Positions 1 to 8,006 of a stretch of DNA of 64,000 nt are shown here, in pieces. Each line of letters opens with the position of its first letter. Position 1 is the first letter of the stretch. This stretch comes from Methylomonas sp. LW13 (GTDB lineage Bacteria; Pseudomonadota; Gammaproteobacteria; Methylococcales; Methylomonadaceae): positions 248,001 through 312,000 of the forward strand of contig NZ_CP033381.1 of assembly GCF_016865255.1 (NCBI RefSeq). The letters are read 5' to 3'. The notes under the pieces were generated by a model. The model did not search any database and was not told the DNA's origin. It saw only the letters and a list, made by a program, of their open reading frames with translations. A program made the position numbers and the translations under genes.

Positions 1-113
1 AATGCGTTTTCCCTCAGCTTGACGGTAAAACTATTTTTTGAAGCTAAGAAGATATGGCTGAATGGCGGCTAGCTTTGTCGGGCGATTTGGCTAGGCGATA
101 AGCTTTGCGATGC

Positions 114-1106
114 TCAAGCGATCACCACCAGCCACGGTGTAAATCGGTAAATCCGGATTGGCAGGGTTTGTTGTAACGACTCCAGGGTTTTATCGGTGTC
201 GCGAATATCAAAGCGGCCGCTGACTTTCATGTCCTGCGATACCTGATTGCGGATTATCAGGCTACCGCGCCGATAGCGGCCAATTTCCGCAATCACCTTC
301 TTGAGCGGCACATTATCGAACGAGACGCTGCCTTTTAACCATGCCGTGGCGTTGTCGGCGGGCTGGTGGCGGATTTCGCCTTGGTGGCGAGCGCCGACCT
401 CCACGCTGTCATTGGCGTTCAATGTGGCCGGATTTTGCCGATCCCGGCTGACTTCCACCACCCCATTCACCACGCTGACCGTGTCGCTGTCGGCGTCTTC
501 CTTAACCACGAAACGTGTACCCAATACCCGTGTGTTGCTGTAGCGGCCATCCACTTGAAAAGGATGTTGAGAGTCGTGTTGCACCTCAAAAAATGCCTCG
601 CCCCGGACTAGCTGGACATGGCGCCGGCCATTACGCATGTTAACGTTAAGCGCGGTACCGGAGTTTAAAGTGACTTGGCTGCCGTCGCTGAGCTGTACGG
701 TTTTTATTTCGCCGACGGCGGTGCAGTAGTCGGCCTGCCAGCAGCTTAATGCCGGCTGATAAATAAGCGCGGCGATGACCAGGCAAGCGGCTGCGGCTAA
801 CAACGGTTTGGCGCCGGGGGCGATACCTAAACGCCGCCTTGGGCTGTTGACTGGTTTACTATTCAGCGAAATCTGTGGCGACAGCGTGGCGGCGTCCAGC
901 GTGGCGTGGAAATCGGCATCCTCCCAAAATGCAGCGATTTCGGCATAGGCCTCGCGGTGAGCAGGGGCGGCTTGGTGCCAGATTTGAAATAGCCGGCGTT
1001 CGTCTGCCGCTACCGACTCGGCACGCAGCCTCACAAACCATGTCATCGCCTGCTCGCTAATGGCATCAGGCTTATCAGAGTCGGCGGACGGTTGGTTTTC
1101 AGTCAT
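114..1106 (-). CDS. FecR-family anti-sigma factor / membrane signal relay
   Basis: Inner-membrane regulator of 330 residues that would pass a signal from the TonB receptor to the ECF sigma factor. An N-terminal cytoplasmic DUF4880-like part (motif WFVRLRAESVAADERRLFQIW) is followed by one membrane segment (LLAAAACLVIAALIYQPAL), the FecR domain (VQLSDGSQVTLNSGTALNVN ... RGEAFFEVQHD) and a C-terminal secretin/STN-like part that would contact the receptor's signalling domain. I chose the ATG at 1106 because the conserved region begins just after it; the frame is open to 1205, overlapping the sigma gene. It lies downstream of the sigma gene on the same strand, so the two are probably cotranscribed. 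Family assignment is secure; the ligand is unknown. Confidence 0.88.
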   Translation of the reverse strand: MTENQPSADSDKPDAISEQAMTWFVRLRAESVAADERRLFQIWHQAAPAHREAYAEIAAFWEDADFHATLDAATLSPQISLNSKPVNSPRRRLGIAPGAKPLLAAAACLVIAALIYQPALSCWQADYCTAVGEIKTVQLSDGSQVTLNSGTALNVNMRNGRRHVQLVRGEAFFEVQHDSQHPFQVDGRYSNTRVLGTRFVVKEDADSDTVSVVNGVVEVSRDRQNPATLNANDSVEVGARHQGEIRHQPADNATAWLKGSVSFDNVPLKKVIAEIGRYRRGSLIIRNQVSQDMKVSGRFDIRDTDKTLESLQQTLPIRIYRFTPWLVVIA

Positions 1107-1179
1107 GGCTGCATTATAAGACGCTGGGCTAGGCGTATGCCTGGGTAATATCGGTACGACGGTTAAGGCGGCAAAAACC

Positions 1180-1695
1180 TCAGTCGGTCCGATACGGGCG
1201 GCCAAAATGACTGCCTAGCTGTTTGCGGCAATACATTAAGCCTTTGAGGATGTGTTTCTCCACGGCGCTCTCGGAAATATCCAGAAAATTAGCCACTTCC
1301 CGATAACTCAAGCCATGAATTTTATGCAGGATAAATGCATCACGGCAGCGCGGCGGTAACTCGTAGATGGTTTGTTGCAACAGGGTGCGCCATTGCTGAT
1401 CGGCTAATTCGGCTTCCACTCCGGCCAGTTGCGGCTCATCCAGATGCCGCGTCGCTTCCTGATGACGCTCGACGACTTTATGGTGGCGCAGGTGATCCAT
1501 CGCCAGATTGCTGGCGGTGCGGTATAAAAATCCGCGCGGGTGGTCTATGGAGGTATCGTTGGCGGTGCGGGCCAAGATCAGATAGCTTTCTTGCAGCAAA
1601 TCTTCCGCGGTTTCCGGGCATTTGACTATTCGCAGCAAGTGGTGCAGCAGCTCCTTGCAATGCAGTCGATACAGCGAGCTGATGTCCGGGGTCAT
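1180..1695 (-). CDS. ECF sigma-70 factor, FecI type
   Basis: Sigma factor of 171 residues expected to direct RNA polymerase to the adjacent TonB receptor promoter. Region 2 is seen in ETAEDLLQESYLILAR and FLYRTASNLAMDHLRHH; region 4 is seen in YELPPRCRDAFILHKIHG followed by the helix-turn-helix LSYREVANFLDISESAVEKH. Length matches the FecI/PvdS group. The ATG at 1695 is the only plausible start. It heads a two-gene unit with the FecR gene and is divergent from the receptor at 2116, the usual arrangement for iron-responsive cell-surface signalling. Fur control is likely by analogy only. Confidence 0.9.
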   Translation of the reverse strand: MTPDISSLYRLHCKELLHHLLRIVKCPETAEDLLQESYLILARTANDTSIDHPRGFLYRTASNLAMDHLRHHKVVERHQEATRHLDEPQLAGVEAELADQQWRTLLQQTIYELPPRCRDAFILHKIHGLSYREVANFLDISESAVEKHILKGLMYCRKQLGSHFGRPYRTD

Positions 1696-1861
1696 GAGGC
1701 AGGGTTGGGTTTCAGTGGTTTCAGGAGCTCCGTCCCATGCCTGATTCGTGCCAGTAATGATTCAAATGCGGACCAAGGCGCTGAATATCCTGATATTGCT
1801 GGCTTGGAGCAAAGATCGGCGGTTCGCATTCGCGCTACCCGCACACATTTAACTGGTGTTG

Positions 1862-1906
1862 AATAGGTTATATGGCGCATCTGGCGCGGCATATAACCTA
1901 TTTTTT
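1862..1906 (+). terminator. 13-bp perfect inverted repeat with T-run in the fecI/fecA gap
   Basis: AATAGGTTATATG (1862-1874) pairs perfectly with CATATAACCTATT (1890-1902). The loop itself holds GCGC...GCGC, and six T residues follow at 1901-1906 on the plus strand. It has the form of a rho-independent terminator, but no plus-strand gene ends here. It could be an attenuator, an operator-like palindrome, or the end of a small RNA. The rest of the 1696-2115 gap shows only a weak Fur-like site and the receptor's ribosome binding site. Confidence 0.5.
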
Positions 1907-2081
1907 GATGGTGGCCGGTACGATACCGGAAAGCAAAATAGGGGGACTGATTAGCGGATTAGCGAAATGCCGAGAAAAGCGTTCGATGTGTCGGGGCCTG
2001 CAATGTCAGTAGCAGCCACTTAGTTGCCATGAATTTTTGTGCCTCACCTCCTGTTTTCTGCCTGTCGTGCGTCAAAACAAC

Positions 2082-2094
2082 GATAGTCATTATT
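2082..2094. promoter_or_regulatory. Possible partial Fur box upstream of the TonB receptor
   Basis: GATAGTCATTATT matches 11 of 13 bases of the right-hand part of the classical Fur consensus (GATAATCATTATC). The left third of the 19-bp consensus is not recognisable. It lies 22 bases before the receptor start, whose ribosome binding site GAGGGA is at about 2105. Position and match fit iron repression, but one partial match is weak evidence. Confidence 0.3.
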
Positions 2095-2115
2095 TAACAA
2101 CAGCGAGGGAAATTC

Positions 2116-4524
2116 ATGGCGTTGAAACAAACATTTAGCGGCGGCCTGTTTGGACATGCTTCGGCACTGGTATTAGGGGCTGTGTTGGCGGTTTCCGGTA
2201 CCGCGGTGGCAGATAGTGTCAGTCGGGCTTTCAGTATCCCCGCAGGCTCTCTGTCTACCGCGCTGAATCGCTTGGCGGAATCCGGCGGCTTGCAACTGGT
2301 CTACGACACGGCAATCACCGAGGGTCTGCAAAGCAAGGGCCTTAGCGGCCATTACACCCCGGAAGCCGCGTTGCAACGTTTGCTGGCAGACAGCGGATTG
2401 AGTTACCGCATGGCTGAGAGCGGCAATATAGTGATCGAAAGGCAGTCTCTGAATTACAAACAGGACCCTACGGCCTTGCCGGCGGTGAATGTGGTGGGCA
2501 AAAAGGTATATGACCCTAACGACCCATTCAGCCAGTTCTATGCGGTGCCGAATGCATCAACGGCGACCAAAACCGATATTGCGATCATGGACACCCCGGT
2601 ATCTATCCAGGTTGTGCCCAAATCGATCATGAACGATCAACAAGCGATCCGCATCGAAGACGCCTTGACGCAAAACGTCAGTGGGGTGCAACGGGCTTAC
2701 GGTACGGCGGATATGTACGAAAGCTTCATTATTCGCGGCTTTGCTTCCGACGATCAAATGTACCGCAATGGTTTCAGGCGCTCGATGGGCAAGTTCGATC
2801 CGGCGAATATCGAACAGCTCGAGGTGTTGAAAGGCCCGGCATCCGTGCTTTATGGAAGGTTGCAACCCGGCGGTATGGTTAATTATGTGACCAAAAAGGC
2901 GTTGGATGTGCCTTACTATTCCTTGCAGCAGCAATTTGGCTCCTTCAGTGAATTTCGTACCACGGTGGATGCAACCGGGCCGCTGGATAAGGATAAAACC
3001 CTGTTGTACCGGTTTAATGCCGCTTACGATGAAGGCAATTCTTTCAGAGATTTTGTTGATCACGAGCGGGTATTTATTGCGCCGAAATTGACTTGGCGGC
3101 CCAACGACCGCTTCGAGGCCAATGTCGAAATAGAGAAACGCCATGAAAATTACACGGAAGATTATGGCGTTCCGGTATCGGGCAATCGGCCTATTACAAA
3201 CCGCAGATCCTTATTTACCGGCGATCCGTCCATTAAACCCAGCCAAGACACTACGCTGATTTATGCGGATTGGAGCTTCAAATTTAATGATGACTGGGGG
3301 CTAAGGCATAAATTTCAGTGGGACGAGACCGACATCGTATTCGGCGGCGTTGCGCCTAATAGTAAAATTAACGCGGATGGGCATACTCTGGATCGATTTG
3401 GCATCCTCGGCACCAGTAACCGCCGCTCTTACTCTACCAGCCTGGATCTCACCGGAAAGTTTCAAACTTTCGGCCTCAAACATAATGTTTTAGTGGGGGG
3501 CGATTGGTTCTTTTTTAATCAGGATGCGCCGGACAATAACTTTAGTTACGGCACCATACCCACATTCGATATCAACAATCCCCAATACGGCAATTTCGAC
3601 ATGGCGGCTCTGCGCGCCGAGCCCGCCAATTGGTTTTGGCGCTCGCGCGACGATTGGTACGGGGTGTATTTTCAAGACCAAATTACCTTGTGGGATAAGC
3701 TGCACATCATGGGCGGCGGGCGTTACGATATGGCAGGTTACGGCGGCTACGGCGGTACCTCCTGGGATGAAACCAAGGCTGGATTCAGCATGCAACACGA
3801 AGATAAATTCAGTCCGCGGGTAGGTATCGTTTACCAGCCTTGGGATTGGTTGTCTGTATATGGCAATTACGTTGAATCATTCGGTACGAATAACGGTCGT
3901 TCCGCTACCGGCGGCAATTTTGCACCGCAAGCGGCCGAGCAGTATGAAATCGGTTTCAAAACCGAGTTTTTCGATAAACGCCTGTCGTCAACAGTGGCGT
4001 ATTATCATTTAACTAAAAATAATCTGATGACTTTCGACTTGAGCACGCCGGACCCCACCGATCAAAAAACTATCGGCGAGGCGCGTAGTCAGGGCATTGA
4101 AGTGGATATTAAAGGCCAGATTACCGATGAATTCAGCCTGGTGACGACCTACGCTTACACCGATGCAAGATATACCAAGGATTACAGCGGCTTGCAGGGC
4201 AATCGGTTGTTGAATGTGCCTGAGCATCAAGCCAGTCTGTGGGGTACTTATCAATTCACTGAGCACTTCAAGGCCGGTCTCGGCGGTGTAGTCGTCGGCA
4301 AACGCGAAGGCGACAATACCAATACCTATCAATTGCCAGGCTATACCCGGCTGGACGCCATGATGGCGTATGTGCAACCTATAGGTAAAACTCGTCTGAC
4401 CGCGCAAGTCAATGTCTACAATTTGCTGGATAAGGAATACTACACCGGCTCAACTTCTTGGTTGCCTACCGCTAACGTTGGTGCCCCTATTTCCGCCATG
4501 GGATCATTGAAATTGGAATATTAA
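2116..4524 (+). CDS. TonB-dependent siderophore receptor with N-terminal signalling (STN) domain
   Basis: Outer-membrane receptor of 802 residues (FecA/FpvA class) importing a ferric siderophore with TonB energy. A signal peptide ending near AVADS is followed by an STN domain at about residues 35-112 (FSIPAGSLSTALNRLAESGG; LSGHYTPEAALQRLLADSGL). The plug follows (AIMDTPVSIQVVPKSIMNDQ, SFIIRGF, GPASVLYGRLQPGGMVNYVT), then a 22-strand-type barrel whose last residues are LKLEY. The STN domain is what couples a receptor to a FecR/FecI pair, and that pair sits immediately divergent. GAGGGA precedes the ATG by about 10 bases. The substrate cannot be told from sequence. Confidence 0.93.
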   Translation: MALKQTFSGGLFGHASALVLGAVLAVSGTAVADSVSRAFSIPAGSLSTALNRLAESGGLQLVYDTAITEGLQSKGLSGHYTPEAALQRLLADSGLSYRMAESGNIVIERQSLNYKQDPTALPAVNVVGKKVYDPNDPFSQFYAVPNASTATKTDIAIMDTPVSIQVVPKSIMNDQQAIRIEDALTQNVSGVQRAYGTADMYESFIIRGFASDDQMYRNGFRRSMGKFDPANIEQLEVLKGPASVLYGRLQPGGMVNYVTKKALDVPYYSLQQQFGSFSEFRTTVDATGPLDKDKTLLYRFNAAYDEGNSFRDFVDHERVFIAPKLTWRPNDRFEANVEIEKRHENYTEDYGVPVSGNRPITNRRSLFTGDPSIKPSQDTTLIYADWSFKFNDDWGLRHKFQWDETDIVFGGVAPNSKINADGHTLDRFGILGTSNRRSYSTSLDLTGKFQTFGLKHNVLVGGDWFFFNQDAPDNNFSYGTIPTFDINNPQYGNFDMAALRAEPANWFWRSRDDWYGVYFQDQITLWDKLHIMGGGRYDMAGYGGYGGTSWDETKAGFSMQHEDKFSPRVGIVYQPWDWLSVYGNYVESFGTNNGRSATGGNFAPQAAEQYEIGFKTEFFDKRLSSTVAYYHLTKNNLMTFDLSTPDPTDQKTIGEARSQGIEVDIKGQITDEFSLVTTYAYTDARYTKDYSGLQGNRLLNVPEHQASLWGTYQFTEHFKAGLGGVVVGKREGDNTNTYQLPGYTRLDAMMAYVQPIGKTRLTAQVNVYNLLDKEYYTGSTSWLPTANVGAPISAMGSLKLEY

Positions 4525-4576
4525 TTCAATACGGGTTGATGGTGCTGCTGATAAAGCGGTGCCATTAGCCCCTTTT

Positions 4577-4604
4577 GAATATCCTCGTGTGAATATCCCC
4601 GTGC
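4577..4604 (+). repeat. Two 14-bp tandem units in the receptor/mtgA gap
   Basis: GAATATCCTCGTGT is followed directly by GAATATCCCCGTGC (12 of 14 identical). It lies in the 510-base gap 4525-5034, which also holds a hairpin at 4734-4763, a second hairpin TGCCGCAA...TTGCGGCA at 4925-4953 and no convincing gene. Function unknown. Confidence 0.4.
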
Positions 4605-4733
4605 GAGAGCTTTATTTGGGATAGAGGATGGGCGTATGGACAACTCAGTCTTGCGGCTCATCGCCAACTCGATTTGAATTTTTACTGATTATTGAGCAGG
4701 CAGGAGGTATAGAGGGCTTCGTCATCCCTGCCC

Positions 4734-4763
4734 GGATAAAAGCGGTTTTCCGCGCTTTTATCC
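4734..4763. repeat. Palindromic intergenic element (11-bp stem)
   Basis: GGATAAAAGCG (4734-4744) and CGCTTTTATCC (4753-4763) form a perfect 11-bp stem with an 8-base loop. The flanks (GTCATCCCTGCCC to the left; translated minus-strand context TWIKARKTAFIRAGMTK) resemble the dispersed 'WIPAFAGMTK' type of intergenic repeat seen in many proteobacteria. I infer a member of a genome-wide repeat family rather than a gene; copy number cannot be judged from this window. Confidence 0.45.
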
Positions 4764-5034
4764 AGGTATCCTTGGCGTCTTGTTTTCCATGTTCACGGGG
4801 GAGAGAACTTAAACATCCTTGACACCGGTCTTTATATAACAATATCCATGCCAAACCCTGAAGGCTACGTGATCCAGGATTTTTCGCTAAAATCGACGGC
4901 CATTCTGTTAATTTCTATGTTATTTGCCGCAATAAAGGCTTTGCTTTGCGGCATTTCCCGCAAAAGCCGCAGTTAGTCAATTCCGTGTTCAATCATGGAT
5001 AATAAACATCCCAGTCACAACGCTCGAATCGCTC

Positions 5035-5775
5035 GTGAAGCATTTCCGTCATCCGGCCCGCTATCGCCAATTTTGGCGCCAACCCAAAACGGCGCTTTCT
5101 TTACCGCAACGTTGCAAGCGCGGATTGGTTTATGCGGCGCTGTTTTTTGTGCTCAGTTCGCTGCTGCTGGTAGGCGTATTGCGGTACCTGCCGGCGCCGA
5201 CGTCGGCATTCATGCTACATCAGCATGTTGACGACCTGGTCGAAGGCCGACACTATAGAGGCATTGATCAGCGCTGGGTCAGTCGCCGGCATATTTCGCC
5301 GCACGCCTTTGCTGCGGTGGTCGCGTCCGAAGATCAATTGTTTTATCAGCATAACGGCTTTGATGTTGACGCCATCACCAAGGCTTTTAACCAATATTTG
5401 CGCGGCGGTAAACTGCGTGGGGCCAGTACGATCAGTCAGCAAGTCGCGAAGAATTTGTTTTTAAGCCCGGCTAAAAACTTCGGGCGTAAGGCGCTGGAGA
5501 TCTGGTTTACGTTATTAATAGAGGCTATTTGGGACAAACAGCGGATTCTGGAAATGTATTTGAATATTGCCGAGTTCGGCGATCATTTATTTGGCATAGA
5601 AGCGGCCAGTCGCCGTTATTTCGGTATTTCCGCCCAGCAGTTATCTGCCAATCAGGCTGCGCTGTTGGCGGCGACATTGCCGAACCCTATATTGCTAAAA
5701 GCCGATCAGCCCAGCGCTTATGTACATAAACGCCAAAGCTGGATCTTGGGCCAGATGCGGGTATTGGGGAATTGA
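5035..5775 (+). CDS. mtgA: Monofunctional biosynthetic peptidoglycan transglycosylase
   Basis: Inner-membrane glycosyltransferase (246 residues) polymerising lipid II into glycan strands. One N-terminal membrane segment (LVYAALFFVLSSLLLVGVL) precedes a GT51 domain. The catalytic-Glu motif is VVASEDQLFYQHNGFD, followed by RGASTISQQVAKNLFLSP, RKALEIWFTLLIEAIWDKQR and LEMYLNIAEFGDHLFGIEAA. No transpeptidase domain follows, which defines the MtgA group; length fits the family. The ATG at 5035 was chosen because the membrane anchor starts soon after; an ATG at 4995 is in another frame. It converges on darP with only 7 bases between. Confidence 0.95.
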   Translation: MKHFRHPARYRQFWRQPKTALSLPQRCKRGLVYAALFFVLSSLLLVGVLRYLPAPTSAFMLHQHVDDLVEGRHYRGIDQRWVSRRHISPHAFAAVVASEDQLFYQHNGFDVDAITKAFNQYLRGGKLRGASTISQQVAKNLFLSPAKNFGRKALEIWFTLLIEAIWDKQRILEMYLNIAEFGDHLFGIEAASRRYFGISAQQLSANQAALLAATLPNPILLKADQPSAYVHKRQSWILGQMRVLGN

Positions 5776-5782
5776 TCGCTTG

Positions 5783-6430
5783 TTAATCCTCTGCATCCTG
5801 ATTATTCTGCGCGTCCTCGTCAGAGAGCGGCAGGCCGGACGCATCGGCAATCAGTTCTTTCAGATATTTGTATAACAAGCGCGCCGACTTAGGTGGTTTG
5901 GCTTCCTTGGCTTCTTTTTGCGCGTTGCGCTGCAATTGGCGCAAATGTTGGCTATCCGCGCCCGGAAATTCTTCCATAAATTGGGTCAGTTGCTGATTGC
6001 CATTGGCTGCCAGCAACAAATCGCGCCAGCGTTCGGCCTGATGATGTTCTCTGACCGCATGGGCGCTGCGATTTTTCATCCGCGCCAGTTTTTCATGAAT
6101 CGCGGCGGTATCCAGCTTCCTGAGCTGCGCGGTGATATATTTCAACAAGCGTTTTCTAGCGGAGTTTTGCCCCATTTTGCCGGCGTCGCGCAGGGCTTGT
6201 TCTATGTTCTCGGGTAATTCGAATTCGGCAATATGTGCAGGGGATAGAGCGCATATTTCCTCGGCCATCGCAAACACTTCGGCTATTTCTTTTTTGATGC
6301 GAGTCTTGTTGGGACGTATCGCGTAATATTCGACCTCTTGTTCTTCTTCGTCGCTTTCGCCGTCGTCCTCGTCATGGGGTTCGTCGTAATAATCTTCTTC
6401 GAATTCTTCTTGGTAATCTTCGTCGTTCAT
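5783..6430 (-). CDS. darP: DarP/YjgA ribosome-maturation protein (DUF615)
   Basis: Protein of 215 residues that binds late 50S ribosomal precursors and assists large-subunit maturation. The family core is visible from YYAIRPNKTRIKKEIAEVF through ENIEQALRDAGKMGQNSARK, KRLLKYITAQLRKLD and HHQAERWRDLLLAANG to KSARLLYKYLKEL. The first ~35 residues form a strongly acidic extension (runs of D/E with Y) that makes the protein about 30 residues longer than the E. coli protein. A 60-residue membrane protein ends one base upstream of its start, indicating cotranscription. Confidence 0.92.
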   Translation of the reverse strand: MNDEDYQEEFEEDYYDEPHDEDDGESDEEEQEVEYYAIRPNKTRIKKEIAEVFAMAEEICALSPAHIAEFELPENIEQALRDAGKMGQNSARKRLLKYITAQLRKLDTAAIHEKLARMKNRSAHAVREHHQAERWRDLLLAANGNQQLTQFMEEFPGADSQHLRQLQRNAQKEAKEAKPPKSARLLYKYLKELIADASGLPLSDEDAQNNQDAED

Positions 6431-6431
6431 G

Positions 6432-6614
6432 TCAAACCATTGCTATTAAGAAAAGCACGAACATCACCACCATCAGCAGTGGCCCAATAACGCTGGGCCA
6501 ATCGGATGGTGTTTGTTTGCTACGCGCGATTGCGGCTTTGATGCCAGGCTGCATCCAGAACAAAAGCAGCAGCGCCAGGGCGCCGAGTATCAGGTTTTCC
6601 CAGGTTGACAGCAT
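6432..6614 (-). CDS. Small two-helix membrane protein, unknown
   Basis: Sixty residues with two hydrophobic segments (NLILGALALLLLFWMQPG and GPLLMVVMFVLFLIAMV) joined by a basic/polar loop (AAIARSKQTPSDWPS). I used the ATG at 6614 because the product then begins directly at the first membrane helix; the frame is open to 6704 but the extra residues look non-coding. It ends one base before the darP start, so it is probably the first gene of a two-gene unit. I do not recognise a characterised family. Confidence 0.65.
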   Translation of the reverse strand: MLSTWENLILGALALLLLFWMQPGIKAAIARSKQTPSDWPSVIGPLLMVVMFVLFLIAMV

Positions 6615-6763
6615 GATGTGACCGCTTTGTTGTGAGTGAGGGACTTTGCTATGCGGCATTCTAGCAAACCTTGCCACGCAATAAGACATTGCTTGCTGCG
6701 ACACATTAAAAGTTGTTTGTCTGGATTTGTCGCTAAGCGATTATTGCAGTTGGGTAAATTCAG

Positions 6764-6974
6764 TTATTCACAGAAGCTGTGGATAACTCTGTGTATTAAA
6801 TGTCGAAAGCCTTTGCTGGTCCCCGGTAGCTCTGGGCTGCGGTCAAATTGTATATTATTAGGTCACTATCATTAGTTAATAATAATCAATGATTTACAAA
6901 TGATACTTTGTATTTCAACGAGTTATTTTGTCAAGCGTTTTCTGGTGTTGTCGTAAACAGTTTTATGTGTATAA
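6764..6974. promoter_or_regulatory. Cluster of four DnaA-box-like 9-mers in an AT-rich gap
   Basis: Within the 483-base gap 6615-7097 there are: TTATTCACA at 6764-6772 (one mismatch to TTATCCACA); TGTGGATAA at 6778-6786 (perfect consensus, inverted); TGTGTATTA at 6790-6798 (weak); and TGTGTATAA at 6966-6974 (complement TTATACACA, identical to E. coli oriC box R2). Between the third and fourth lies a strongly AT-rich tract (about 6845-6930). A 7-bp inverted repeat GTAAACA/TGTTTAC (6953-6959/6977-6983) brackets the last box. The layout resembles a replication origin or a DnaA-regulated promoter. dnaA, dnaN, mnmG and rpmH are not nearby, so origin status is unproven. Confidence 0.45.
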
Positions 6975-7064
6975 CTTGTTTACACGCCAAGCAAATTTGC
7001 GGCCAAACTGTGTTTTTTGGCGAGTCTTTAAATGGGCTGGCTTATATGGTGTGCGTAAATTTGC

Positions 7065-7070
7065 GATAAT
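7065..7070 (+). promoter_or_regulatory. Extended -10 element before rdgC
   Basis: TGCGATAAT (7062-7070) matches an extended -10 (TGn plus GATAAT). A poor -35 (TTATAT, 7042-7047) lies 17 bases upstream. Transcription would start near 7077, giving a leader of about 20 bases to the rdgC ATG, with GAG at 7088-7090 as a weak ribosome binding site. Confidence 0.4.
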
Positions 7071-7097
7071 GGCCGGTTTTTAAAAAAGAGTCATTTC

Positions 7098-8006
7098 ATG
7101 TGGTTTAAAAATCTTGCAGTCTACCGTTTTACCGAGCCATTTACTTTGGATGCTGTTGCTTTGGAGCAAAAACTGCAACAACAGCCGTTTCGTTCCTGTG
7201 GCAGTCACGACGAGTTTAGTTTCGGCTGGACCTCGCCACTGGGTAGAGCTTCGGATGCGCTGGTACATGCCAATAACGGCTTCTTGATGCTATGTGGCAA
7301 AAAAGAAGAAAAAGTGGTGCCTGCATCGGTGATCAACGAAATGCTGCAAGAGCGAATCAATGAAATTGAAGAACGCGAGGCGCGCAAATTGCCGGCGAAA
7401 GAACGCAGCCGCATTAAGGACGAATTGATATTCGAACTGTTGCCGCGGGCGTTTTCGTTTTCCCGCAAAACCTATGCTTATATCGATAGTCAAGGCGGCT
7501 GGTTGGTTGTGGATGCGGCATCGGCTAAAAAAGCCGAAGATATGCTCAGCCAATTGCGTAAATGTCTGGGTTCCTTGCCTATCGTACCGCTCACCGCTAC
7601 CGCCAAACCGGCTAGCGTGATGACGCAATGGTTGATCGACAACACCTCGCCTAAAGATATTTTGATCGAAGACGAATGCGAGCTGCGTTCGCCGGAAGAA
7701 GAAGGCTCGATTATTCGTTGCAAGCGTCACGACTTGGCCTTGCCGGAAATCAAGAATCATCTGGATAGCGGCAAGCAAGTGATTAAGCTGGCAATGAGCT
7801 GGGCCGAACGCATTTCGTTTGTGTTGGATGAGAACTTGGCGGTCAAGCGGCTAAAGTTTCTTGATCTTATCCAGGAGCAAGCCGCGGATATTGAGGCATT
7901 CGACGAAGTCGAGCAGTTTGATGCCGATTTTTCTATTATGACGGCGGAACTTGCTCAGTTTTTGCCGCGTCTGCTTGAATTATTTACTGCTGAAGGTAAC
8001 GCCTAA
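7098..8006 (+). CDS. rdgC: Recombination-associated protein RdgC
   Basis: Ring-shaped DNA-binding protein (302 residues) associated with the nucleoid and replication, known to modulate RecA. The whole sequence follows the family, from MWFKNLAVYRFTEPFTLD at the N-terminus through GRASDALVHANNGFLMLCG, VINEMLQERINEIEEREARK and LLPRAFSFSRKTYAYID to MSWAERISFVLDENLAVKRL. Length is typical. It follows the gap with DnaA-box-like sites and is joined to the L,D-transpeptidase gene by a TAATG overlap, so the two are translationally coupled. Confidence 0.96.
   Translation: MWFKNLAVYRFTEPFTLDAVALEQKLQQQPFRSCGSHDEFSFGWTSPLGRASDALVHANNGFLMLCGKKEEKVVPASVINEMLQERINEIEEREARKLPAKERSRIKDELIFELLPRAFSFSRKTYAYIDSQGGWLVVDAASAKKAEDMLSQLRKCLGSLPIVPLTATAKPASVMTQWLIDNTSPKDILIEDECELRSPEEEGSIIRCKRHDLALPEIKNHLDSGKQVIKLAMSWAERISFVLDENLAVKRLKFLDLIQEQAADIEAFDEVEQFDADFSIMTAELAQFLPRLLELFTAEGNA

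Noticed and set aside
1-113. Possible gene end at the window edge
   Set aside because: No open frame with recognisable sequence; nothing could be supported.
1540-1866. 108-codon plus-strand frame ending in the palindrome at 1862
   Set aside because: Its first half is antisense to the sigma factor gene and it lacks a ribosome binding site or family resemblance, so the terminator-like stem was not assigned to it.
4628-4854. Two small opposing frames in the receptor/mtgA gap
   Set aside because: Both run through a palindromic repeat element and read like the translated dispersed repeat rather than genes.
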